Source: Saccharopolyspora oryzae
GTDB lineage: Bacteria; Actinomycetota; Actinomycetes; Mycobacteriales; Pseudonocardiaceae
NCBI RefSeq assembly: GCF_027853915.1
Contig: NZ_JAQGLA010000017.1
Coordinates: 1-64,000 of the forward strand
Direction of reading: 5' to 3'
DNA: 64,000 nt
Under the pieces are notes generated by a model, which was given only the letters and a program-made list of their open reading frames with translations, was not told where the DNA came from and made no database searches. The position numbers and the translations under genes are program-made. Numbering within the stretch: position 1 is the first letter of the stretch; the number at the start of each line of letters is the position of its first letter. Below, piece after piece: positions 1 through 12,364 of this stretch.

Positions 1-57
1 GAGGAGTTCTGCACGCACGTGCACCGCTCGATCGCCGCCGCTGAGCCGACTCGATAG
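1..57 (+). CDS. C-terminal tail of an upstream gene (partial, uncertain)
   Basis: Frame 1 is open from the left edge of the window to a TAG at 55-57 and would encode an 18-residue tail ending HRSIAAAEPTR. It lies on the same strand as the exporter that follows. The dyads at 70-103 between them would suit an operator for a regulator encoded here. With only 18 codons the family cannot be identified and the frame could be open by chance. Confidence 0.3.
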   Translation, partial: EEFCTHVHRSIAAAEPTR

Positions 58-69
58 AGCTCGTCGGTA

Positions 70-103
70 TACGGAATGTGCCTATGGCACAAGGAATTCC
101 GTA
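70..103. promoter_or_regulatory. Nested inverted repeats upstream of the MFS exporter
   Basis: Outer half-sites TACGGAA (70-76) and TTCCGTA (97-103) flank a perfect inner dyad, TGTGCC-TAT-GGCACA (77-91). The element ends 36 bases before the GTG start of the exporter. Drug-exporter genes are commonly controlled by TetR, MarR or PadR repressors that bind such sites. The binding protein is not identifiable here. Confidence 0.5.
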
Positions 104-139
104 CTTGTCCGAGCTGAACCACCCCACGACGATCCTGCT

Positions 140-1684
140 GTGGAACTCGAGCGGAGCGGGACCAAGGCCGATGACGAGGAGAGCGCCGGACGAGATCTCG
201 GCCAGGGACGGCGCAGGTGGCTGGTGCTCGGGGTGCTCTGCACGACCCTGCTGCTGGTCGGCATGGACCTCACGATCCTGCACGTCGCGGTGCCCACGCT
301 GTCCCAGCACTTCATGCCCAGCGCCTCGCAACTCCTGTGGATGGTCGACAGCTACCCGCTGACGGTGGCGGCCTTCCTCATCACCTGCGGGACGCTGAGC
401 GATCGCATCGGTCGCAAGAAGGTCCTGCTCGGCGGTTTCGCCGCGTTCGGGGCGGCGTCGGTCGGTGCGGCGTTCGCCACCAGCCCGGTGGTGCTGATCT
501 GCTTCCGCGCCGCGCTCGGCTTCGGTGCGGCCATGATCGCCGCCGCCACGGTGGCCATCATCCGCATCACCTTCCCCGACGCCCGGGAGCGCGTGTTCGC
601 GATCGGCGTGTGGTCGGCCTGCCACAGCGCGGGCGCGGCCATCGGGCCGATCGCGGCCGGTTTCCTGCTGGAGCACTTCTGGTGGGGATCGGTGTTCCTG
701 GTCAACGCGCCGATCGTGATCGCCGCGCTGGTCGTGGGTGCGGTCGTCGTGCCGGAATCCCAGGACGGGACGCGGCGCCGGTGGGACGCGCTCAGCGCCG
801 CGATGTCGGTCTTCGGACTGGGCGGGCTGGTGTACGCGTTGAAGCAGATCGGCGAGCACGGCTCGGTTTCGCCACCGCACCTCGTCGTCGGCGTGGCAGC
901 GGCAGGGCTGCTTATCGCGTTCGTGTTGCGGCAGCGCAGGATCCGGGAACCGCTGCTGGACCTGTCGCTGTTCGCCGACCGGAAGTTCTCGGTCGCCACC
1001 GGGGCGATCCTGGCCAGTTTCGCCGGGTACATCGCGTTGATGTTCTTCGCCACGCAGCACTTCCAGCTCGTCTCGGACTACTCGCCGCTGCTGGCCGGGG
1101 CGGCTCTGCTCCCGATGGCGGTGGCGAACGCCCTCGGTGCGGTCTTCGCGCCGAAGGTGGCGGCGGCGCTGACCGATCGCGTCGCCATCACCCTCGCGCT
1201 GCTCGTCTTCGCGGGTTCGATGTTCGGCCTCGCGCTGGCCGGTACCGGCAGCGGGTACGGCGTCTTCGTCGGGTTGCTGTCGGCAAGCGGGCTGGGCGCC
1301 GGCGTGGTGATGACGCTCGGCGCGGACGCGATCATGTCGGCGGCGGACCCGAGGCGGGCCGGTGCGGCGGGTGCGATCCAGGAGACGTCGTTCGAACTGG
1401 GATCCGGGCTGGGCATCGTCGTCCTCGGCACGGCGTTGAGCGTGCTCTACCGGAACGCCCTTGAGCCGGTCGCGGGAGTGGGACCCGCGCAGCTCGCGGA
1501 AGCGCGGAACTCGCTCGGCGCGGCGGTGAAGATCGCGGCGGAACTGGGCGGGCAGGCCGGGGCGGCGCTGCGATCAGCGGCGATGATCGCCTTCGGCAAC
1601 GGCTTCACCGCCGCTGTCGCATTGGGTGGCGGCCTGCTGCTGGCGATGGCCGTGGCGTCCTGGCTCGCACTCCGCGACCGGTGA
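140..1684 (+). CDS. MFS transporter, DHA2 (14-helix) drug exporter family
   Basis: A 514-residue integral membrane protein of the major facilitator superfamily, likely a proton-driven exporter of drugs or metabolites. After a charged cytoplasmic N-terminus of about 28 residues comes the first helix (LVLGVLCTTLLLVGMDLTIL). The loop 2-3 motif SDRIGRKK and the helix-5 antiporter motif region with GAAIGPIAAGFLLE follow. Length and the LDLSLFADRKFS region after helix 8 match the 14-helix DHA2 group (EmrB/QacA-like). The start is a GTG at 140. It is followed by a strong terminator and converges on the ene-reductase gene. The substrate cannot be inferred from sequence. Confidence 0.88.
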   Translation: MELERSGTKADDEESAGRDLGQGRRRWLVLGVLCTTLLLVGMDLTILHVAVPTLSQHFMPSASQLLWMVDSYPLTVAAFLITCGTLSDRIGRKKVLLGGFAAFGAASVGAAFATSPVVLICFRAALGFGAAMIAAATVAIIRITFPDARERVFAIGVWSACHSAGAAIGPIAAGFLLEHFWWGSVFLVNAPIVIAALVVGAVVVPESQDGTRRRWDALSAAMSVFGLGGLVYALKQIGEHGSVSPPHLVVGVAAAGLLIAFVLRQRRIREPLLDLSLFADRKFSVATGAILASFAGYIALMFFATQHFQLVSDYSPLLAGAALLPMAVANALGAVFAPKVAAALTDRVAITLALLVFAGSMFGLALAGTGSGYGVFVGLLSASGLGAGVVMTLGADAIMSAADPRRAGAAGAIQETSFELGSGLGIVVLGTALSVLYRNALEPVAGVGPAQLAEARNSLGAAVKIAAELGGQAGAALRSAAMIAFGNGFTAAVALGGGLLLAMAVASWLALRDR

Positions 1685-1690
1685 CGAGAT

Positions 1691-1722
1691 CAGTCCGCCT
1701 CCTGCGACCGGGAGGCGGACTG
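1691..1722. terminator. Bidirectional intrinsic terminator hairpin
   Basis: Perfect 12-bp arms CAGTCCGCCTCC (1691-1702) and GGAGGCGGACTG (1711-1722) enclose an 8-base loop. The hairpin sits between the convergent MFS and ene-reductase genes. There is no U-tract, as is usual in actinomycetes. Confidence 0.8.
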
Positions 1723-1730
1723 GCCGGTGA

Positions 1731-2825
1731 TCAGCGCGGGACGGCCTGGCCGGAGAGGGTGACGTCCGGGGTGAGCATCGCGCGGTCGAACTCGCGGAGC
1801 GGGCCACCGCCGGCCAGCACGCGGGGCCAGTCGGGGTTGGCCAGCGCACCGCGCCCCAACGCGACCAGGTCGGCTTCGCCGCCGGTGAGCAGCGATTCCG
1901 CCAGCGCGGGCACGTGCATCCCGCCGTTGGCGATCACGGGCAGCCCGGTGATCTCCCTGGCCAGCCGGGTGATCGTCACGCCCGGGGCGAGCTGAGCGCT
2001 CTCCGCCCAGTCCCGGCCCTCGCTGGCCAGGTGGAGGTAGTCGGCGCCCGCCGCGGCCACCGCGCGGAAGATCACCTCGGCGTCGCCGGCGCCACCCGCC
2101 CAGCGGTGGTCGAAGTCGTTGACCTTGGTCTGCGACAGCCGGACGCCCACCGGGAAGTCGGGTCCCACCGCGGCGCGGACCGCTCGGAGCACCTCGGCGG
2201 CGAAGTGCGCGCGGTTCGCCACCGAGCCGCCGAAGCGGTCATCGCGGAGGTTGGTGTACGCGGTGAGGAACTGGTCGACGAGGTAGCCGTTCGCGCCGTG
2301 CACCTCCACTGCGTCGAACCCGACCTCGCGCGCCCGGGCGGCGGTCGCGGCGAAACCGGCGACGGCCTGGTCGATCTCCGCCTCGGTGGCCTCCGCCGGA
2401 GTCCGGAACGGTCCGGCCCCGCCGCCGTAGGCAGGCATCTTCGCGCCCTTGGGTGCGACCGCCGAAGGAGCGATCGTCGGCCGGTCGAGCTGCGACAGGG
2501 CGCCCGCGTGCATGAGCTGCAGCGCGATCCGGCCCCCGGCGTCGTGCACGGCGCGCACGACTTCGCGCCAGCCCGCGGCGTGCGCCTCGGACGTCAGGCC
2601 CGGCTGGTCCGGGTAGGCCTGGCTGTGCTGCTGGTCGGTGTAGGTGCCCTCGGTGGTGATCAGCCCGAATCCGCCGAGCGCGAACTCCCGGTAGTAGTCG
2701 GCCATCAGCGCGGTGGGCACCCCGTCACCGGCGGTGCTGACCCTGGACATCGGGGCGACGACCGCGCGGTTGGGCAGCTCGGTGCCGCCGATTCGAACCG
2801 GCGTCAGGGCGGGGTGAATCGACAT
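1731..2825 (-). CDS. Alkene reductase / NADH:flavin oxidoreductase (old yellow enzyme family)
   Basis: A 364-residue FMN-dependent TIM-barrel reductase of the OYE family, which reduces activated C=C bonds of enones, quinones or nitro compounds with NAD(P)H. The N-terminus HPALTPVRIGGTELPNRAVVAPMSR is the usual first strand. The substrate-binding pair appears as H-G-A-N in VEVHGANGYLVDQFL, followed by the class signature NLRDDRFGGS. The length is typical. The ATG at 2825 has GAGG-like purines upstream. The gene is divergent from an HxlR regulator with a conserved N-terminal Cys, so induction by electrophiles or quinones is a reasonable inference. Confidence 0.9.
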   Translation of the reverse strand: MSIHPALTPVRIGGTELPNRAVVAPMSRVSTAGDGVPTALMADYYREFALGGFGLITTEGTYTDQQHSQAYPDQPGLTSEAHAAGWREVVRAVHDAGGRIALQLMHAGALSQLDRPTIAPSAVAPKGAKMPAYGGGAGPFRTPAEATEAEIDQAVAGFAATAARAREVGFDAVEVHGANGYLVDQFLTAYTNLRDDRFGGSVANRAHFAAEVLRAVRAAVGPDFPVGVRLSQTKVNDFDHRWAGGAGDAEVIFRAVAAAGADYLHLASEGRDWAESAQLAPGVTITRLAREITGLPVIANGGMHVPALAESLLTGGEADLVALGRGALANPDWPRVLAGGGPLREFDRAMLTPDVTLSGQAVPR

Positions 2826-2906
2826 CTCGTTCCTCGTTTCGGTGAGCAGCAGCCGTGTTCCCGAGCTGCGGAACGATCATGTGCTCCACGCATGCGGTGG
2901 AACAAG

Positions 2907-2927
2907 TACGGTCTTTGAAGTGCCGTA
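2907..2927. promoter_or_regulatory. Imperfect palindrome, probable HxlR operator
   Basis: The 21-base element has perfect 5-base outer arms TACGG and CCGTA and an inner TT/AA pair, with 14 of 20 positions symmetric. It lies in the divergent spacer between the ene-reductase and the HxlR gene. It ends directly before a GTG at 2928, which argues against that GTG as the regulator's start. Confidence 0.55.
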
Positions 2928-2960
2928 GTGTCGATTTGTATACCGAGAGGTGATGATCTC

Positions 2961-3323
2961 GTGCGGGAGAGCGTTTCGGAGATGCCCGAGTACTGCACCG
3001 TCGAGGCGGCGATGGAGGTGGTCGGGGGCAAGTGGAAGATGGCCATCCTCAAGCACCTCACCGCCGGGCCGCACCGGTTCGGCGAGCTCCGGCGGGCGCT
3101 GCCGTCGGTCACCCAGCGGATGCTGACCCGCCAGCTGCGCGAGCTCGAAGCCGACGGGATCGTGCTCCGCACGGTGTACCCGCAGGTCCCGCCCAAGGTG
3201 GAGTACAGCTTGACCGCGATCGGGAAGACCCTGGAGGACGTCATCCACCGACTCGAGGAGTGGGGCGCGTGGTACCGGCAGCAGGATCTCCCGAAGCCGG
3301 CGGACCCGCTGAGCCGCGGTTGA
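2961..3323 (+). CDS. HxlR (DUF24) family winged-helix regulator
   Basis: A 120-residue MarR-like winged-helix repressor of the HxlR/DUF24 family. The family core is clear: YCTVEAAMEVVGGKWKMAILKHL, then GPHRFGELRRALPSVTQRMLTRQLRELE and the wing DGIVLRTVYPQVPPKVEYSLT. The Cys in PEYCTVE is the position used for thiol redox sensing in the YodB/QorR branch. I chose the GTG at 2961 because GAGAGG stands 10 bases upstream. An in-frame GTG at 2928 would add 11 residues but abuts the operator-like palindrome. It probably controls the divergent OYE gene and itself. Confidence 0.85.
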   Translation: MRESVSEMPEYCTVEAAMEVVGGKWKMAILKHLTAGPHRFGELRRALPSVTQRMLTRQLRELEADGIVLRTVYPQVPPKVEYSLTAIGKTLEDVIHRLEEWGAWYRQQDLPKPADPLSRG

Positions 3324-3565
3324 TCTCCCTGTGTGGCCTGGTGGTTGCAGGCGGTGCGGCTCGGGTGGTGCGCTGGGGCGTCGGGCGGGCCGGAGCGGGC
3401 CCGGGGCGGGGGCTTTTGGTGGGACCCTACAAATCTTGGTCTTGAATGCTGGCGCGCCGCTCCTCACGCTGCCGGGCGCTATGAGGCAATGTTGGGGTCA
3501 CGTTCGGCGACGTTTCCGCACCCGGGGGCCGTCGCCTTTCTCGTGCGCAGAAGATGTGAGGCTCG

Positions 3566-9052
<5,487 letters not shown>

Positions 9053-9063
9053 GACTGGCAACG

Positions 9064-9102
9064 CGAGAGCGGCGAGGGATTGAACCTCCCTCGCCGCTCT
9101 CG
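9064..9102. terminator. Strong bidirectional terminator
   Basis: Perfect 16-bp inverted arms at 9064-9079 and 9087-9102 (inner part GGCGAGGGA/TCCCTCGCC) surround the 7-base loop TTGAACC. It lies between the convergent carboxylase and methyltransferase genes. Confidence 0.9.
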
Positions 9103-9126
9103 TCGTTCAGTCCACTGTGCACTCGC

Positions 9127-9978
9127 TCAGCCGGTGGGCTTCCCGTCGAGGAAGCCGACCGCGCCCAGGACGTTCCCGCGGCGCGCTGCCGCGTCGTCGA
9201 CGGGCTGGTCCGGGCGCCAGTACGCCGCGGGCACCACACCCGGTTCGACCAGCGTGTAGCCGGGGAAGAGCGCGGCGACCTCATCGGCGTTGCGGATGTG
9301 CATCTGCGGCGTCGAAGTCGAGGCGAGCAGTTCGCGGAGCTCGGCGATCTCCTGGTCGGTGCGGCTCAGCTGGGCGTTGTTGGAGACCGCCAGCGCGCTG
9401 CCCGGCACGCAGGCGTCCCGGTAGCGGGCGACCAGCGACGCGCCGTCGGGGCTCGGGATGATGTCGAGGATGCCGAAGGCCAGCACCGCGACCGGTCGGG
9501 AGAAGTCCAGCAGTCCGGTGACGGTGGGGGAGTTGAGCACCGCGTCGACGTCGCAGACGTCCGCTTCGGTGACCGTGACCCGCTCGTCGTGGCCGAGCAG
9601 GTGCCGGGCGTGGTGGCAGGCGACGGCCTCCCAGTCCACGTACGCCACGCGCGCTTCCGGGTTGTGCGCTTGGGCGATCTCGTGGACGTTGCCGACCGTC
9701 GGCACGCCGGATCCCAGGTCGATGAACTGGTCGATCCCCGCCTCGACGGTCAGGAAGCGCACCGCGCGGCCGAGGAACCCGCGGTTGATGTAGCAGTAGT
9801 CGCGCTCCGTCGGGGCGAACTCCAGCGCCTTCTCCGCCGTTTCGCGGTCGATGGCGAAGTTCGCCGAACCGCCGAGCAGGTAGTCGTACATGCGGGCGAT
9901 GTTGGGGTTGTCGAGGTCCGCGTGCGAGACCTTGGCCGCCAGCTCCGCATCCCGGGAGTTCTGATGCATGTCGCACAC
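9127..9978 (-). CDS. SAM-dependent methyltransferase, DUF574 (Methyltransf_19) family
   Basis: A 283-residue protein of the large actinobacterial DUF574 group. Diagnostic stretches are the N-terminal NPNIARMYDYLLGGSANFAIDR, then AGIDQFIDLGSGVPTVGNVHEIA as the SAM-binding loop, ARVAYVDWEAVA as the acidic second strand, and FSRPVAVLAFGILDIIP. Members adopt a Rossmann methyltransferase fold, but most have no assigned substrate and many act as secondary-metabolism or regulatory accessories. The annotated start is a GTG at 9978; an ATG three codons later (9969) is equally possible. It is convergent to the carboxylase. The substrate is unknown. Confidence 0.85.
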   Translation of the reverse strand: MCDMHQNSRDAELAAKVSHADLDNPNIARMYDYLLGGSANFAIDRETAEKALEFAPTERDYCYINRGFLGRAVRFLTVEAGIDQFIDLGSGVPTVGNVHEIAQAHNPEARVAYVDWEAVACHHARHLLGHDERVTVTEADVCDVDAVLNSPTVTGLLDFSRPVAVLAFGILDIIPSPDGASLVARYRDACVPGSALAVSNNAQLSRTDQEIAELRELLASTSTPQMHIRNADEVAALFPGYTLVEPGVVPAAYWRPDQPVDDAAARRGNVLGAVGFLDGKPTG

Positions 9979-10054
9979 GGTAACCGCTCGAATCCCCTTC
10001 GAGGAGGGGCGACCGAACGGGCGGCACGAGGATGCCCCGAATGGCGGCGGCCGG

Positions 10055-10813
10055 TCACCGCGACTGCTGCCTGTCGAGCGCGGTGAGGTAGGCGTCGAGC
10101 TGGGCTGCGCCGGCCAGGAGGTTGCGGCTGCGCGTGGTCAGCCGGTCCTGCCAGGAGTCGAGGAAGGTGCTCAGCGCTTCCGTCCCCCCGGCCTCGCGCA
10201 GCGAATCGATGAACTGCGCGATCTGGTGCAGCAGGTAGCCGCCTCGGCGCAGCTGCCGCGCGATCTCGGCGTCGCGCACGCAGTCCGGTCCGTATTCGCG
10301 GTAGCCGGTGGCGCGATTGCGTTCGGGGCGCAGGATTCCCCCGGTCTCCCAGGTGCGCAGCGTCGCCGGGTGCAGGTCGAGCCGACGCGCGAGTTCGCCG
10401 ACGGTCAGCGGTTGTCCGGTGAGCGGCGTCGGTGTCGTGGTGGACAGAACATCCAGGGCCGTCGCGACTTCGGCGCGGGTGTCGCGTTCGGTGAGCAGCG
10501 CGACGTGGGCGGAGTCGATGAGCCGGTAGGCGGATTCGGTGTCGCCGCGGTTGGTCGCGCGCATGATCTCCACCGCCTGCTGGTGCCCGTGCCCGGCGCG
10601 CAAGGCGAGGAAGGCGCGGAGGGCCTGGGCGTGCAGGGCCGTGTAGCGCCGGTACCCGGTCTCGCTGCGTTCGGTCGGTGGGAAGACCCCGGCGTCCTCG
10701 TAGTTGCGGATCGCCTGCGCGGACAACCCGTGCTCCCGAGCCAGGTCGATGGGTCGCAGCTTGCACCTCCGATTGAGGGTTGAGCTCGGAACTTCCAGGT
10801 AGGTGTTGACCAA
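10055..10813 (-). CDS. TioE-type regulator with two MerR DNA-binding domains
   Basis: A 252-residue protein with two consecutive MerR winged helices. The first is LRPIDLAREHGLSAQAIRNYEDAGVFPPTERSETGYRRY near the N-terminus. The second is LTVGELARRLDLHPATLRTWETGGILRPERNRATGYREY around residues 136-175. Tandem MerR domains are typical of the TioE family, found near antibiotic-resistance and biosynthetic genes. No metal-binding Cys set is present. The TTG at 10813 lacks a ribosome-binding site. GGAGG followed by CTG at about 10759 fits the conserved start of the first domain better, so the N-terminus is uncertain. It is divergent from the esterase-like gene, with a perfect dyad between them. Confidence 0.82.
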   Translation of the reverse strand: MVNTYLEVPSSTLNRRCKLRPIDLAREHGLSAQAIRNYEDAGVFPPTERSETGYRRYTALHAQALRAFLALRAGHGHQQAVEIMRATNRGDTESAYRLIDSAHVALLTERDTRAEVATALDVLSTTTPTPLTGQPLTVGELARRLDLHPATLRTWETGGILRPERNRATGYREYGPDCVRDAEIARQLRRGGYLLHQIAQFIDSLREAGGTEALSTFLDSWQDRLTTRSRNLLAGAAQLDAYLTALDRQQSR

Positions 10814-10827
10814 GTTTCACCCGAGTG

Positions 10828-10844
10828 TTCAACGATACGTTGAA
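10828..10844. promoter_or_regulatory. Perfect dyad, probable operator of the TioE-type regulator
   Basis: TTCAACGATACGTTGAA has perfect 7-base arms around ATA. It lies between the divergent regulator and the erythromycin-esterase-family gene. A -35-like TTGACC at 10806-10811, followed 19 bases later by AACGAT (10831-10836), has the long spacer typical of MerR-activated promoters. The exact promoter assignment is tentative. Confidence 0.6.
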
Positions 10845-10872
10845 GAGCAGTTCCTTCGAGAAGGGGTTGTTC

Positions 10873-12090
10873 ATGCCTGCTGTCGCATCTGCGCGCGCCA
10901 TTGCCCGCCAACTCGACGACCCGGCGGACCTGGGACGGGTCCTCGACGAGCTGCTCGCCGCGAGGGCGGAGCCGCCGGTCCTGCTCGGCCTCGGCGAGCC
11001 GACTCACGGGATCGAGGCGTTCCCGTTGCTGCGCAACGAGATCCTGGGCCTCCTGGTCGAACGCGGATACCGATCGATCGCGCTCGAGACCGACATCTTC
11101 GCCGCGTCCGCCGTCGACGACTACGTGAACGGGGCTGCGGCGGACATCGACGACGTGCTGGCGACCGGGTTCAGCCACCGCTTCGGTGCCGTGCCGGGCA
11201 ACCGCGAGCTCGTCGAATGGCTCCGCGCGCACAACGCCGACCGCGCACCGCAGGACCGGGTCCGCTTCCACGGCTTCGACGCGCCGGTGGAGTTCGCCGC
11301 TGCGCCGAGCCCGCGACGTGCGCTGACCTCGGTCAGCGAGTACCTGCCCGCGGCGCTGCGGCCCGAATCGGTCGGCGACTTGGACGCGCTGCTCGGCGAG
11401 GAGGCGGACTGGACGAACGAGGCGGCCATGTACGACCCGGCAGCGTCCGTCGGCGGCTCGGATCGCGCCCGTGCCCTGCGCGTCGTCGCCGACGACCTCG
11501 CCAGCGCGCTGCGCCGAGCGGCACCAGCGCTGCGCCCCGCCGATCCGGCCGGCTACGACCACGCCCTGGCGCACGCGCGCACTGCACTCGGCCTGCTGCG
11601 GTATCACGCGGCGATGGCCAGTTCCGGTCCTGATCGCATCGGGGCATTGCTCGCCTTGCGCGCCGAGATGATGGCCGAGAACCTGCTCGCGATCGCGGCT
11701 GAGGAGCAGCAACGCGGACCGACCCTGGTGTTCGCGCACAACGTGCACCTCCAGCCCGCGCAATCCCGAATGCCGGTCGGAGGGGACATCGCGAGTTGGG
11801 GGAGCGCCGGGGCGCTCGTGGGAATCGCGCTGGGCGAGCGGTACGTGTTCGTGGCGACCGATGCCAACCCCAACAGCGATCCGGACACCCTCCAGGGCGT
11901 GCTGGCCGAGGCGACCACGCGGCGTGCGCTGTTCCCGGCACCGGCTCTCCGCGCCGCGCTCGCCTCGTCGATCGGCGCGGGCGAACCGATCGTGCAAGGC
12001 CACATCCCGCTCACCCCGGCTGACTTGGACGGTGCCGATGCGGTCATCTTCGTCGCCGACACCGACGGGCAGCGGCACGATTACTGGTGA
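10873..12090 (+). CDS. Erythromycin esterase family protein
   Basis: A 405-residue member of the erythromycin-esterase family (EreA/EreB and many uncharacterised relatives), metal-independent hydrolases that open macrolactone rings in the true esterases. Family landmarks are LLGLGEPTHGIEAFPLLRNE (His45), RGYRSIALETD, VRFHGFDAP and the C-terminal LVFAHNVHLQ. The ATG at 10873 is preceded by AAGGGG. An ATG at 10825 would place the operator dyad inside the coding sequence. It is divergent from a double-MerR regulator and followed by an ABC-F gene, so a role in macrolide tolerance is plausible. Many family members have other or unknown substrates. Confidence 0.82.
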   Translation: MPAVASARAIARQLDDPADLGRVLDELLAARAEPPVLLGLGEPTHGIEAFPLLRNEILGLLVERGYRSIALETDIFAASAVDDYVNGAAADIDDVLATGFSHRFGAVPGNRELVEWLRAHNADRAPQDRVRFHGFDAPVEFAAAPSPRRALTSVSEYLPAALRPESVGDLDALLGEEADWTNEAAMYDPAASVGGSDRARALRVVADDLASALRRAAPALRPADPAGYDHALAHARTALGLLRYHAAMASSGPDRIGALLALRAEMMAENLLAIAAEEQQRGPTLVFAHNVHLQPAQSRMPVGGDIASWGSAGALVGIALGERYVFVATDANPNSDPDTLQGVLAEATTRRALFPAPALRAALASSIGAGEPIVQGHIPLTPADLDGADAVIFVADTDGQRHDYW

Positions 12091-12100
12091 CCGCTCGCGG

Positions 12101-12140
12101 TTTTAATCGTTTGACGCCCCTTCCAGGGCGGCGGTAACTT
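12101..12140 (+). promoter_or_regulatory. WhiB7-like promoter of the ABC-F gene
   Basis: A -35 TTGACG (12111-12116) and a -10-like TAACTT (12135-12140) are 18 bases apart. An all-A/T block TTTTAAT (12101-12107) sits exactly 3 bases upstream of the -35. That spacing is the hallmark of WhiB7-activated promoters, where the AT-hook of WhiB7 contacts the AT block. WhiB7 regulons include ABC-F ribosome-protection genes. No whiB7 gene is in the window. Confidence 0.5.
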
Positions 12141-12187
12141 GGCCGGGCTTCTGTTGCCGTCGTGTTGGAGAAGGACGTTGTTCATCT

Positions 12188-12364
12188 GAGGTCCTGAGAT
12201 GCCGTGTGTCGTGGCTCGTGCCGAGCCCGATGCGGTAGCGACCTCTGCGCTGTGAGCCGTCTTCCCCACTCGTCTTCGGGTATCGACCTCTCCGCTGCAC
12301 CGCTGTCGCTCGCGGCGTCTCGAACGTGCCCCGCACCGTTCGATCCGGACTCCGGGAGGTCCTC
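12188..12364 (+). promoter_or_regulatory. Leader with repeated Shine-Dalgarno and anti-Shine-Dalgarno elements
   Basis: GAGGTCCT occurs twice, as the ribosome-binding site of the leader peptide (12188-12195) and of the ABC-F gene (12356-12363). A complementary element occurs twice between them: GACCTCTGCGCTG (12240-12252, at the end of the leader peptide) and GACCTCTCCGCTG (12285-12297). Each GACCTC can pair with either GAGGTC. The layout suits translational attenuation in which ribosome stalling on the leader peptide frees the downstream start. The pairing scheme is inferred. Confidence 0.55.
12199..12255 (+). CDS. Putative 18-residue regulatory leader peptide
   Basis: An ATG at 12199 opens an 18-codon frame, MPCVVARAEPDAVATSAL, ending at TGA 12253-12255. 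GAGG lies 7 bases upstream of the ATG, the same SD sequence as the ABC-F gene. Its last codons overlap the first anti-SD copy. Antibiotic-responsive leader peptides upstream of erm and ABC-F genes are short and stall the ribosome when drug is bound. No known stalling motif is recognised here, so function is inferred from position and the repeated elements. Confidence 0.5.
   Translation: MPCVVARAEPDAVATSAL

Noticed and set aside
10825-10872. Longer start for the erythromycin-esterase-family gene
   Set aside because: The ATG at 10825 would place the operator dyad inside the coding sequence and has no ribosome-binding site; the ATG at 10873 has AAGGGG.
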